Position numbers and translations under genes: made by a program
Part shown: positions 1-7,406 of the stretch, in pieces
Numbering within the stretch: position 1 is the stretch's first letter
Layout: every line of letters starts with the position of its first letter
Assembly (NCBI GenBank): GCA_965247225.1
Contig: CBDFGT010000025.1
Location: 1 to 22,921, forward strand
Direction of reading: 5' to 3'
Length of the DNA: 22,921 nucleotides
From: CBDFGT01 sp965247225
Lineage (GTDB): Bacteria > Pseudomonadota > Alphaproteobacteria > Rhizobiales > Rhizobiaceae
The notes under the pieces: generated by a model
Told to the model about the DNA's origin: nothing
Database searches by the model: none
Seen by the model: only the letters and a program-made list of their open reading frames with translations

Positions 1-678
1 GTTTTCAACCATACCGAGCACGATAGCTTTGGCAACCGCCTGAAAGCGGTTTTTTGCTCCGAATTTTTCCAGAATGGCCTTTTCGGTTGCCAACACCGCA
101 TCATAATCCATGTTTATCGCGCGCACCAGGCGTGTTGTTGTATAACCATCTGCCATATAACCTATAAACTCGCGCTCCATCTGTGAAAGTTGGGGGGGAG
201 TGTCCATATTTGCGTCATGTGTTTCGGCATCCGGCCCCACAAGTTCGGAGATTTGTTGCATCTGCCTGCGTATGGTTGATTGTGCTGCCAGCAACTCACG
301 CCTGCGCACCAGAAGCGCACGCCGGAATATGCGGTCCACGGCTTCCTGGCTGTGCGCCCTGGCGATCTGCTCCATCAAATCCTGAACGACGGCGATGGGC
401 ATGCCGATTTCACGGCAAAGATTGACAATGCCCATGCGCCGCACCTGTACCTGATCATAGATCCGCATGATGCCCGAGCGCCGGGCAACGATCAGGTTCT
501 TTTCCTCATAAAAATGCAAAGTACGATGGGTAACACCAAAGGCATTGGCCATTTCCGCAATAGTGACATGATCAGAGGTCAGACGGTCGGGCAGTTCTAT
601 CTTTGGAAGGTAGCCCGAATCAGTAGGACCGACCATTTTTTCGTTTGAAATGCCTGTTTTCTTTTGCATCCGGGCCAT
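1..678 (-). CDS. MerR-type / LuxR-type dual helix-turn-helix regulator (3' end off the window)
   Basis: The minus strand is open from the window edge to an ATG at 678, giving 226 residues with no stop; the C-terminal end is missing. Residues about 38-74 form a MerR-type winged helix (TIAEMANAFGVTHRTLHFYE, then a basic wing ending RIY), followed by a helical segment to about 146. Residues about 164-226 match a LuxR/GerE-type helix-turn-helix (LSQMEREFIGYMADG, then EKFGAKNRFQAVAKAIVLGM). The MerR half binds DNA in its family; a second DNA-binding domain in place of an effector domain is unusual. An ATG at 669 is an alternative start. Upstream lies a 511-bp gap before pdxJ on the other strand, so the two are divergent. 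No ligand can be inferred. Confident in the coding frame and both domains, not in the regulon. Confidence 0.8.
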   Translation of the reverse strand, partial: MARMQKKTGISNEKMVGPTDSGYLPKIELPDRLTSDHVTIAEMANAFGVTHRTLHFYEEKNLIVARRSGIMRIYDQVQVRRMGIVNLCREIGMPIAVVQDLMEQIARAHSQEAVDRIFRRALLVRRRELLAAQSTIRRQMQQISELVGPDAETHDANMDTPPQLSQMEREFIGYMADGYTTTRLVRAINMDYDAVLATEKAILEKFGAKNRFQAVAKAIVLGMVEN

Positions 679-1189
679 TCCATGCCTGCTGACAATATAA
701 GTGTGAAGCTGCTGGTGTTTCTGCTTTCACGACAATAGATGAATAATGCTCTCTTTTGAGGTAGTTCAAACGGAGTGAAAGTTAAATCCCCAATTCTGCT
801 ATCTATTCCGCTACGAAACTTAAGCCTTGATTGCCTTTTTGCTGTTTGGCCACCAGATGAAGCCTTTCGGAACGCACATATGCAGGCATGGACAGGTGTT
901 TTTGATCCGGGCATCCGGGACCTGATGTCGCCGCTCACAAGAGGTCCAGGACCGGATCCGGTCCGTGCCTCCGAAGATCAAATGTCCTTCCTTCCTGCCT
1001 GTCCGTACGCCCTGATACGCGCTGCCAAGAATCACATTTCCACCCCTTTTCTCCTTTCCGGGGCCGTTGTATCACACGTTTCTATACAACTATTTCCAAT
1101 TGTTGTTGGCACATCCGGTTGCTATGCGCTAATTGTGCAGCGTGATGCGGCTGTGTTGTGCGGTATGCATCCGAAACGGGATTTTCGCC
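679..1189. other. Intergenic region between divergent regulator and pdxJ
   Basis: This 511-bp stretch holds no convincing gene. A forward reading frame from 775 crosses it and runs into pdxJ in another phase, but its protein resembles nothing I know. It contains a perfect 16-bp palindrome (GGACCGGATCCGGTCC, 949-964) and a 7+7 inverted repeat at 1066-1090. It should carry the promoters of both flanking genes. Confidence 0.5.
1066..1090. promoter_or_regulatory. Inverted repeat upstream of pdxJ, possible operator
   Basis: Perfect 7-bp arms GTTGTAT (1066-1072) and ATACAAC (1084-1090) are separated by 11 bases, about 100 bp upstream of the pdxJ start. The spacing suits a dimeric regulator. There is no T-tract, so it is not an obvious terminator. 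The binding protein is unknown; the divergent MerR-type regulator is one candidate by position only. Confidence 0.3.
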
Positions 1190-1942
1190 ATGCCTGCCAA
1201 ACTGTCGGTCAATCTGAATGCCATTGCCATGTTGCGAAACCGCCGGGATGTGCCGTGGCCCAGTGTTACAGCGATGGGGGAAATTGCGCTTGCGGCAGGG
1301 GCGCATGGATTGACGGTGCATCCGCGCCCCGACGAGCGCCATGTGCGACGCCCGGATGTTCCGGCAATCCGCGCCCTGATCGACGACCTTTATCCAGGGA
1401 AAGAATTCAATATGGAAGGTTTTCCCAATGAGGAATTCCTGGCGCTGGTGGAAGCCAACCAGCCGGAGCAGGTGACACTGGTGCCGGATGATCCGTCCCA
1501 GGCGACTTCCGATCACGGCTGGGATTTTCGCAGCCATCACAATCTTTTGGGCAATGCTGTCGGACGCCTGAAGAAAGGCGGGTTTCGTGTATCCCTGTTT
1601 GCCGATGGTGACATGGATCTGGAAGCCTTGCGGATTGCGCGCGAGACAGGGGCTGACCGTATCGAGCTTTACACGGGGCCATATGGCGGCTGTCATTCCG
1701 ATCCTGAACGCGCTGCGATCCTTCTGGAAGAACTGGGGGTAACCGCCGATATGGCGTCGAGCCTCGGGCTACAGGTGAATGCCGGGCATGATTTGATTGT
1801 TGACAACCTGCCGGCACTGGCAGCGCGGATTCCGCAGCTTGCGGAAGTGTCGATCGGGCACGGGCTGACGGCAGATGCGCTGATCCATGGCATGGCAGAA
1901 ACCGTACGCCGCTTCCGCAGGGCCTGTGGCGAGGTTTTCTGA
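1190..1942 (+). CDS. pdxJ: Pyridoxine 5'-phosphate synthase
   Basis: The 250-residue product condenses 1-deoxy-D-xylulose 5-phosphate with 3-amino-2-oxopropyl phosphate to make pyridoxine 5'-phosphate, the last ring-forming step of the DXP-dependent vitamin B6 route, in the cytosol. It begins MPAKLSVNLNAIAMLRNRRD, the usual start of the family, and carries the conserved runs GLTVHPRPDERH, EQVTLVPDDPSQATSDHGWD, ELYTGPYGG, VNAGHDL and EVSIGHGLTADAL, so the TIM-barrel active site looks complete. The frame is open further upstream to 1133, but family length and the conserved N-terminus favour the ATG at 1190. It appears monocistronic. Alphaproteobacteria commonly use this PdxA/PdxJ route, which fits the rest of the segment. 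Confidence 0.96.
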   Translation: MPAKLSVNLNAIAMLRNRRDVPWPSVTAMGEIALAAGAHGLTVHPRPDERHVRRPDVPAIRALIDDLYPGKEFNMEGFPNEEFLALVEANQPEQVTLVPDDPSQATSDHGWDFRSHHNLLGNAVGRLKKGGFRVSLFADGDMDLEALRIARETGADRIELYTGPYGGCHSDPERAAILLEELGVTADMASSLGLQVNAGHDLIVDNLPALAARIPQLAEVSIGHGLTADALIHGMAETVRRFRRACGEVF

Positions 1943-2214
1943 GCGGTTTGCCTTTGCTGTCGCTTGCGTTGGCCACGGACGCTCCAGAACAAGGAATCTC
2001 TGTATTGTGTCCTGCAAAAAAAACGGATTGCGGATTTGCGCCTGTGTGCTGGCGGATACAGGCATGACAGTAAAGGGAAAAACCTCAGGAAATGTCATGG
2101 ACTTGCAGTTGTGATTGCTATGGTTTTGCAGTATGGAAAAGAGACTATGTTATTTTCCGGGTGCATGTTCTCCATGTGCGGTCCTCGTGTTTAGATATGC
2201 CCAAGGCTTTCAAG

Positions 2215-2616
2215 ATGAGCAACAACCTGCAACGCGCCCGTGCGCGGATAGATTCCCTGAAGCCGGATGCGAATGATCTGACGTCACAGTGCCCGGTTCG
2301 GGATGTTCTGGACAATATCAGCGGCAAATGGAGCTTTCTGATGTTGATGGCATTGCATGACGGGCCCATGCGGTTCAGCGAATTGCGCCGGGTTATTCCC
2401 GATATTTCCCAGCGGATGCTCACCCAGACGTTGCGCGATCTGGAAAAGGACGGATTTTTAAAGCGAACCGTTTTTCCGACCAAGCCGCCGAGCGTAGAAT
2501 ATCGCCTTACGGATCTCGCGCATTCCCTGATGATTCCCATGGGATCCCTGGTGCACTGGGCCGCTCAGAATCACGGACGTATCCGTGCTGCCAGACTGGA
2601 ATTTGCCGAAGCGTGA
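2215..2616 (+). CDS. HxlR-family winged-helix transcriptional regulator
   Basis: About 133 residues. The core shows the family pattern: an N-terminal CPVRDVLDNISGKWS with a conserved cysteine often used for redox or electrophile sensing, then MRFSELRRVIPDISQRMLTQ, LRDLEKDGFL and VEYRLTDLAHSL, forming the winged helix. Such proteins are dimeric repressors or activators, often of nearby oxidoreductase genes. The ATG at 2215 has an AAGG 9-12 bases upstream; an ATG at 2197 is a less well-supported alternative adding six residues. The preceding 270 bp hold no gene. The next gene downstream is ExoD-like and on the same strand after a 186-bp gap, so a shared transcript is uncertain. Target genes cannot be told from the sequence. 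Confidence 0.88.
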   Translation: MSNNLQRARARIDSLKPDANDLTSQCPVRDVLDNISGKWSFLMLMALHDGPMRFSELRRVIPDISQRMLTQTLRDLEKDGFLKRTVFPTKPPSVEYRLTDLAHSLMIPMGSLVHWAAQNHGRIRAARLEFAEA

Positions 2617-2672
2617 ATGGTGAAGCGGTGGTATTGCCCTTGAAACGGTGTGTCATTGACCCCAGATACGGC

Positions 2673-2692
2673 GTGTCCACCGGTTCGGACAC
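2673..2692 (+). other. Small hairpin downstream of the HxlR gene
   Basis: Perfect 6-bp arms GTGTCC (2673-2678) and GGACAC (2687-2692) enclose an 8-base loop. There is no T-run after it, so a rho-independent terminator is not supported. Confidence 0.25.
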
Positions 2693-2802
2693 CTCTGGCG
2701 AAAGACATTGTTTGCTTGCTTGACGTCGAACCTTTACTGTCACTTGCAAACGGTTCGGAGCATCATTTTGATCCTGGCACTCTATCCTGCGGGAAACTGG
2801 AC

Positions 2803-3429
2803 ATGAGCGCGCGCGCTGAAACGGTCAGCGGCCAGTTGCACCGGCTTGCCGATGCAGTCTCTGAACGCGGCGCCATGTCTTTGGGTGAAATTCTCGACAG
2901 GCTGGGGCCTTCGGCCCTTGGTCTGCTGATTCTGGTGCTGACACTGCCGGCACTCATCCCCATTCCCGGCCCTTTTGGCATGGTGTTCGGCTCCTGTCTA
3001 GCCTTTGTCGGGTTGCAGGTTCTGTTCGGGGCCAAACGCTTCTGGTTGCCTGAACGCATGAGACGGGTTGATGTGTCCGGAAAGCTGATCAGAACCATTG
3101 CTGAACAGGGGGCCCGCTGGCTGGAGCCCCTGGAGGTATTCCTGCGTCCACGCCGTCTGAAAATCATAACATTTGCAGGCTACCGGCCATTTTACGGTGT
3201 TCCCGTCCTGCTGATGGCGGTTATCATCGCTATTCCTTTGCCCTTCGGGAACATTATGCCAGCGCTGACGTTGATTGTTCTGGCGCTGGCCCTTCTGGCA
3301 CGTGACGGGTTTGCCGTGCTGATTGGTCTGGTTATGGCCGTTGTTTCCATGGCGTGGACCGTGTTTCTGTTTTTTGCCGGTTCTGCACTGGTGCATACCG
3401 TTACACTCTGGATATGGAGTTTCTTTTGA
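2803..3429 (+). CDS. ExoD-like (exopolysaccharide synthesis family) inner-membrane protein
   Basis: 208 residues, the usual size for the ExoD family (PF06055). A soluble N-terminus carries the family pattern of a short helix (VSERGAMSLGEILDRLG), followed by LILVLTLPALIPIPGPFGMV and later LLMAVIIAIPLPFGNIMPAL, both proline/glycine-marked hydrophobic repeats typical of the family, and two more hydrophobic segments to the C-terminus. ExoD was named in Sinorhizobium for an effect on exopolysaccharide and alkaline sensitivity; its biochemical role is not established. The frame stays open upstream to 2650, but the residues before 2803 do not look like the family. The TGA stop overlaps the next ATG by one base (TGATG), so it is probably translationally coupled to the lipid kinase. 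Confidence 0.85.
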   Translation: MSARAETVSGQLHRLADAVSERGAMSLGEILDRLGPSALGLLILVLTLPALIPIPGPFGMVFGSCLAFVGLQVLFGAKRFWLPERMRRVDVSGKLIRTIAEQGARWLEPLEVFLRPRRLKIITFAGYRPFYGVPVLLMAVIIAIPLPFGNIMPALTLIVLALALLARDGFAVLIGLVMAVVSMAWTVFLFFAGSALVHTVTLWIWSFF

Positions 3430-4313
3430 TGCGGCGGCGGGCTCTCCTGATTTCCAATCCGAGCAGTCGCCATGGACGAGACCCGCTGGATGCGGCTATT
3501 CGCCAGTTCGGCCAGGCTGACTTCGAGATCATTCAGGCTGATACACGCTGTGCGGAGGACATTTCTCCTGCCATTGTTTCCAGGCGTGACACGATTGACT
3601 GTGTTCTTGTTGCCGGTGGTGACGGCACCTTGAATGCTGCAGCATCCGGGCTTGTCGAAACGGGACTGCCGCTTGGCATCTTGCCGACGGGAACGGCGAA
3701 TGATCTGGCACGCACACTGTCAATCCCGACGGATCTTGCCCTTGCCGCCCGTCTCATCATCAAGGGAGACAGCAAGAGAATTGATGTTGGCACCGCCAAC
3801 GAACATTATTTCTTCAATGTCGCCAGTATCGGCCTGTCAGCCGCTATTGCCCAGAGCCTGACGCCGGAGGCAAAGCGCCGGTTCGGACCCTTGTCCTATC
3901 CGATTGCGGCTTTGCGGGCGCTGGTTTCGACGGGCCGGTTCAGCGCGGAAATCATCAGCAAGGATGAGAGGGTACGGGTCAAAACCCTGCAAATTGCCAT
4001 TGGCAACGGCCGGTTTTACGGCGGAGGCAATGCCGTGGAGCAGGATGCCGCCATTGATGACGGCCATCTCGATCTCTATTCGCTGGAGTTTGAGACGGTC
4101 TGGAAAATGGCGCTGATGTTGCGCTCATTCCGGGTGGGCCAACACGGGCTGTGGCAGGAGGTGCGCACAGCAAAGTGCAAGCAGTTTGAAATCCGCACAT
4201 CGAGGCCGCGTCCCGTCAATCTGGATGGTGAGCTGATGACCTATACGCCTGCCGTATTCGGGCTGGAGCCAAAGGCGATAACGGTGTTTGCGCCGTCGGT
4301 GCAACGGTCGTAA
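3429..4313 (+). CDS. Diacylglycerol/sphingosine kinase-family lipid kinase (YegS-like)
   Basis: 294 residues. The N-terminal catalytic domain has the nucleotide-binding motif GGDGTLN at residues 63-69, followed by LPLGILPTGTANDLARTLSI, both hallmarks of the DAGK catalytic domain. The C-terminal beta-rich half has DGHLDLYS and VNLDGELM, also typical. Members phosphorylate diacylglycerol, phosphatidylglycerol or sphingoid bases; the substrate here is not determined. The start at 3429 overlaps the stop of the ExoD-like gene by one base and has GGAG at 3416-3419, inside the end of that gene. Longer in-frame starts would overlap the ExoD gene more. Pairing with a membrane protein implies a role in envelope lipid metabolism. 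Confidence 0.92.
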   Translation: MRRRALLISNPSSRHGRDPLDAAIRQFGQADFEIIQADTRCAEDISPAIVSRRDTIDCVLVAGGDGTLNAAASGLVETGLPLGILPTGTANDLARTLSIPTDLALAARLIIKGDSKRIDVGTANEHYFFNVASIGLSAAIAQSLTPEAKRRFGPLSYPIAALRALVSTGRFSAEIISKDERVRVKTLQIAIGNGRFYGGGNAVEQDAAIDDGHLDLYSLEFETVWKMALMLRSFRVGQHGLWQEVRTAKCKQFEIRTSRPRPVNLDGELMTYTPAVFGLEPKAITVFAPSVQRS

Positions 4314-4367
4314 ATTTCACGTCGACCGCAAGGATTGTGCCTCAAAAATCAGGATTTTCGATAAGGT

Positions 4368-4814
4368 TCAGTTGTTGAAGGCAGAAATTGCCCAATAGCT
4401 GGAACTGCAGCCGCTATCCTCGCAGACAGCGTGCATCCACACTTCGCCATTACCAAACATCACGCCTTCGCTGTTGACGAACAGATCGCCGTAGTCCTGG
4501 TTGATCACCGAATCGCGGATCTTCCTGGAGACCAGTCCGTCGAAATTCTCGACGAACTGGTCGGCAGATTTCATCGTGTATTTCTTGCCGTTATATTTGA
4601 TCGTGATCGGATATTCGGTCATATCGGCAACCGACTGGCTGTCTTCTGCCTGCATAGCATCCTGCAACCTCGAAAAGGCTTCTGCAAAACCGTCCGCATC
4701 ACCAAGCAGGTTCTCAATTTGCAGGTGCACGGCTTCCGGGTCACCGGCAAATCCCGGCGATGAAATCCCTGCGACCAGCATGAGAAAGGCGCTACACAGA
4801 ATGGTTTTGATCAT
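4368..4814 (-). CDS. Small periplasmic protein of unknown function
   Basis: 148 residues. A clear Sec signal peptide opens it: MIKT, a hydrophobic core to about residue 19, and likely cleavage near GFA-GDPE. The mature part has a conserved-looking middle (YPITIKYNGKKYTMKSADQF, then a run ending DLFVNSEGVMFGNGEVWMH), which I recognise as a pattern of small secreted proteobacterial proteins without an assigned function. Two cysteines near the C-terminus (CEDSGC) could form a disulfide. GGAGAAG precedes the ATG at a suitable distance. It lies 35 bp downstream of another small secreted gene on the same strand, with a hairpin between. It ends convergently 54 bp from the lipid kinase gene. Confidence 0.8.
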   Translation of the reverse strand: MIKTILCSAFLMLVAGISSPGFAGDPEAVHLQIENLLGDADGFAEAFSRLQDAMQAEDSQSVADMTEYPITIKYNGKKYTMKSADQFVENFDGLVSRKIRDSVINQDYGDLFVNSEGVMFGNGEVWMHAVCEDSGCSSSYWAISAFNN

Positions 4815-4840
4815 TGTTGCTTCTCCAGCCCGGCCAAAAT

Positions 4841-4859
4841 TGGCGCATATTATGCGCCA
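4841..4859 (-). terminator. Hairpin overlapping a stop codon, possible terminator or intercistronic stem-loop
   Basis: Perfect 9-bp arms TGGCGCATA (4841-4849) and TATGCGCCA (4851-4859) flank one central base. On the minus strand the stem spans the TAA stop of the upstream secreted-protein gene and is followed by ATTTT, a weak T-tract. It may end or attenuate the transcript before the 4368-4814 gene. With one unpaired base a real RNA hairpin would have to open its innermost pairs. Confidence 0.45.
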
Positions 4860-5179
4860 TAGGCCTTGATGGTGGTTTCAAAATTTGTGCGGTCGCCGGA
4901 ACCTTCCGTGCAATCCGCATTGGCTCCAAACTGCTCTTTCATCTGGCCCTGAAAGCCTGCAACCTGTTCATCGCTCAGACCCATGGCCGATTTCATTTCA
5001 TCGATCTTTGCATAAACATTGCCAGACACGGCTTCGTCCAGCGCTATTCCGCAATGTTCTGCATAGACAGGGATCGACAGGACAAGTGCGAAGGCGTTGA
5101 GATCTTCCGCCTGGTCGGCATGGGCGAAAGGTGCGGCAGATGCGAAGAGGGCGGATGCCACTATCAGGCGAAATTTCAT
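4850..5179 (-). CDS. Small secreted protein, unknown function
   Basis: 109 residues. MKFRLIVASALFASAAPFAHA is a textbook signal peptide with cleavage expected after AHA. The mature protein is about 88 residues, acidic, mostly helical by composition, with two cysteines (in EHCGIA and NADCTEG) that could pair in the periplasm. The frame stays open upstream to 5293, but AAGGAG lies at the right distance from the ATG at 5179 and the signal peptide starts there. I do not recognise the family. It is the first gene of a minus-strand pair with the 4368-4814 gene, so the two may act together outside the inner membrane. Confidence 0.78.
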   Translation of the reverse strand: MKFRLIVASALFASAAPFAHADQAEDLNAFALVLSIPVYAEHCGIALDEAVSGNVYAKIDEMKSAMGLSDEQVAGFQGQMKEQFGANADCTEGSGDRTNFETTIKAYGA

Positions 5180-5409
5180 GGATGTCTCCTTGTGGCAAAG
5201 ATACTGCCGGGAATGTTTTTTGTGAATTGCAGGCGGATGCCAGTCTGTTTGTGAGGTTTCATCATGTCCAGTAGCCCGCATTACACGGTGCATGGAATAG
5301 ATGCAACAGGAGGGATCAATCCCGGTTTCAGAGCATGATGTCTGTCACTGGAACCCATTCTGTTGGCTCAAGCGGCGCAACAGTTACCCCGCTTCAGCCA
5401 ACCCTTCGG

Positions 5410-5513
5410 GCGACAAGGAATTTTCACGATCATCTTCGGCTTTTGTCTCGACCATACGTCTTTGTATGTCCATGCGTCAAAAGCCTTCATCCTCATAAAA
5501 AATTCCTTGTCGC
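5410..5513. repeat. 104-bp nested inverted-repeat element
   Basis: The outer arms are perfect over 15 bp: GCGACAAGGAATTTT (5410-5424) and its reverse complement (5499-5513). Inside, GGCTTTTG (5438-5445) pairs with CAAAAGCC (5478-5485), leaving 13 bases on each side between the outer and middle stems. At the centre CATAC (5453-5457) pairs with GTATG (5464-5468) around a six-base loop. The whole folds as one long interrupted hairpin. It sits in the 476-bp gap between divergent genes, with no gene inside. It could be a palindromic repeat or MITE-like element, or a structured RNA. Confidence 0.7.
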
Positions 5514-5579
5514 AGAATGATTCCATTGAGAGACATCATGCTCTGGCCTGTCTCGTGGCGTGAATGTGGAAACTGGTTC

Positions 5580-5609
5580 TTGACTCCTCCTGTCCTTTGC
5601 TCTTACAAG
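5580..5609 (+). promoter_or_regulatory. Candidate sigma70-type promoter of the TetR gene
   Basis: TTGACT (5580-5585) is one base from the -35 consensus, and TACAAG (5604-5609) matches four of six -10 bases at 18-bp spacing. Transcription would start about 5616, next to the 14-bp palindrome at 5620-5633. Confidence 0.4.
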
Positions 5610-5619
5610 ATTACGAACC

Positions 5620-5633
5620 GTACCGTACGGTAC
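5620..5633. promoter_or_regulatory. Palindromic operator candidate in front of the TetR gene
   Basis: GTACCGTACGGTAC is a perfect 14-bp palindrome 23 bp upstream of the TetR start and at the predicted transcription start. TetR-family repressors usually bind such palindromes in their own promoter, so autoregulation is likely. This is inferred from position and symmetry only. Confidence 0.6.
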
Positions 5634-5655
5634 ATATTGCGACAAGGACAAGAGC

Positions 5656-6303
5656 GTGGAGACTTCCGCCGAAAAGCTTGGCTATACGCCGCGCCAGAGC
5701 GATGTTCTGGCAGAGGCTCTGCGGCTTTTGGTGGAGGGTGGAGAAAAGGCGCTGACGACATCCGGTGTGGCGCGGGCGGCCAATTGCTCCAAGGAAAGCC
5801 TTTACAAGTGGTTTGGAGACCGTGACGGCCTGATGGCGGCGATGATCTCGTTTCAGGCCTCCAAGGTGCGCACGTTCGAGCAGGCCGGAACCCGCCTGAC
5901 ACTGGAAAGCCTGCGGACACATTTGATCGTGTTTGCCGGCGACCTGCTGGAGGTTTTGTCGGGCGACCAGTCGCTGGCCCTGAACCGGCTGGCGATCGGC
6001 CAGGCAAGCCGTGAAGGCTCAAAGCTCGGTCGCATGCTGCTGGAGCGCGGGCGCGGGCAGATCGGCAAGCGTGCCTCCGGTCTCCTGGAGGCGGGCAGAC
6101 GGGCGGGGTTTTTGAGCTTCGACAGTGGTGAAGCGGCCTATGAGGTGCTTTACGGGCTGATCGTTGCGGATTTGCATGTGCGCATGCTACTGGGCGAAGC
6201 GCCGGATGGCATGGCAAAAACTTTTGCTGCAAGGGCGGCGCGGGCAGTGGATGCCTTTCTCGCCCTATATGGCAGCCGACAGACGACCGGGCCGGGCCTC
6301 TAA
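5656..6303 (+). CDS. TetR/AcrR-family transcriptional regulator
   Basis: 215 residues from a GTG start with AAGGA about 7 bases upstream. Residues about 30-62 form the TetR helix-turn-helix (ALTTSGVARAANCSKESLYK, then WFGDRDGL), where members recognise palindromic operators. The C-terminal helical domain binds a ligand and dimerises; its ligand cannot be read from sequence. A perfect palindrome lies just upstream, supporting autorepression. ilvC follows 83 bp downstream on the same strand with no terminator between, so it may be co-transcribed with or regulated by this gene, giving a possible link to branched-chain amino acid synthesis. Confidence 0.9.
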   Translation: METSAEKLGYTPRQSDVLAEALRLLVEGGEKALTTSGVARAANCSKESLYKWFGDRDGLMAAMISFQASKVRTFEQAGTRLTLESLRTHLIVFAGDLLEVLSGDQSLALNRLAIGQASREGSKLGRMLLERGRGQIGKRASGLLEAGRRAGFLSFDSGEAAYEVLYGLIVADLHVRMLLGEAPDGMAKTFAARAARAVDAFLALYGSRQTTGPGL

Positions 6304-6386
6304 TCCTGTCCGGTTTCAACATGACACAGAAGACCGTCACCTCAGACCAGGAAGGCTCAGGGACATATCAAGGGAAGGACACTGAC

Positions 6387-7406
6387 ATGCGTGTATATTA
6401 TGATCGCGATGCCGATCTCAATCTGATCAAGGCGAAGAATGTTGCCATTATCGGCTATGGTTCACAGGGCAGGGCGCACGCGCTGAACCTGAAGGATTCC
6501 GGTGCAAAGAACGTGGTCATCGCGCTCAAGGCCGGTTCGCCGACAGCCAGGAAGGCAGAGGCTGACGGCTTCAAGGTGATGACCGTTGCCGAAGCTGCCG
6601 CATGGGCAGACCTGATGATGATGGCGGCTCCTGACGAATTGCAGGCCGACATCTACAAGGCCGATATTGTCAACAATATCCGTGACGGCGCGGCGATTGC
6701 CTTTGCGCATGGCCTTAACGTGCATTTCGGACTGATCGAGCCAAAGGCGACGGTTGACGTTGTGATGATCGCGCCAAAGGGCCCTGGCCATACGGTGCGC
6801 GGCGAATACCAGAAGGGCGGCGGTGTGCCTTGCCTCGTGGCCGTTCACCAGAACGGTTCCGGCAATGCGCTGGATCTGGCCCTGTCCTATGCCTGCGGTG
6901 TGGGCGGCGGTCGTTCCGGTATTATTGAAACCACGTTCCAGGAAGAGTGCGAAACGGATCTGTTCGGCGAGCAGGTTGTTCTGTGCGGCGGTCTGGTTGA
7001 ACTGATCCGTGCCGGTTTTGAAACGCTGGTTGAAGGCGGCTATGCCCCTGAAATGGCCTATTTCGAGTGCCTGCACGAGGTCAAGCTCATCGTCGACCTG
7101 ATCTATGAAGGCGGTATCGCCAACATGAACTACTCGATTTCCAACACAGCCGAATGGGGCGAATATGTCACCGGCCCGCGCATCATCACGGCAGAAACAA
7201 AGGCGGAAATGAAGCGCGTTCTGCATGACATCCAGACCGGCAAGTTCACATCGGACTGGATGCAGGAATACCGTTCGGGTGCAGCCCGCTTCAAGGGTAT
7301 CCGTCGCATGAATGACAGGCACCAGATCGAAGAGGTCGGCGCAAAGCTGCGCGGCATGATGCCATGGATCGCCAAGAACCAGCTGGTGGACAAGGCGAAG
7401 AACTGA
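6387..7406 (+). CDS. ilvC: Ketol-acid reductoisomerase (NADP(+)), class I
   Basis: The 339-residue enzyme carries out Mg2+-dependent alkyl migration and NADPH reduction of acetolactate or acetohydroxybutyrate, the second common step of valine, leucine and isoleucine synthesis. MRVYYDRDADLNLIK is the usual N-terminus; GYGSQGRAHALNLKDSG at about residue 23 is the Rossmann dinucleotide loop; APKGPGHTVRGEY and TDLFGEQVVLCGG (with the metal-binding Asp and Glu) follow, then the helical knotted domain ending QLVDKAKN. GGGAAGG lies 9-15 bases upstream of the ATG. The frame extends upstream to 6321, but the family starts at 6387. The last 40 coding bases are part of an 86-bp unit repeated downstream. 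Confidence 0.97.
   Translation: MRVYYDRDADLNLIKAKNVAIIGYGSQGRAHALNLKDSGAKNVVIALKAGSPTARKAEADGFKVMTVAEAAAWADLMMMAAPDELQADIYKADIVNNIRDGAAIAFAHGLNVHFGLIEPKATVDVVMIAPKGPGHTVRGEYQKGGGVPCLVAVHQNGSGNALDLALSYACGVGGGRSGIIETTFQEECETDLFGEQVVLCGGLVELIRAGFETLVEGGYAPEMAYFECLHEVKLIVDLIYEGGIANMNYSISNTAEWGEYVTGPRIITAETKAEMKRVLHDIQTGKFTSDWMQEYRSGAARFKGIRRMNDRHQIEEVGAKLRGMMPWIAKNQLVDKAKN

Noticed and set aside
775..1431. Plus-strand frame (218 codons) before and into pdxJ
   Set aside because: Cysteine- and proline-rich, resembles nothing, and overlaps pdxJ in another phase.
5301..5563. Short plus-strand frames between the secreted-protein and TetR genes
   Set aside because: They overlap one another in three phases, lack ribosome-binding sites and cross the inverted-repeat element.
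6321..6386. N-terminal extension of IlvC from an upstream in-frame ATG
   Set aside because: The 22 extra residues are not part of the family; a good ribosome-binding site lies directly before 6387.
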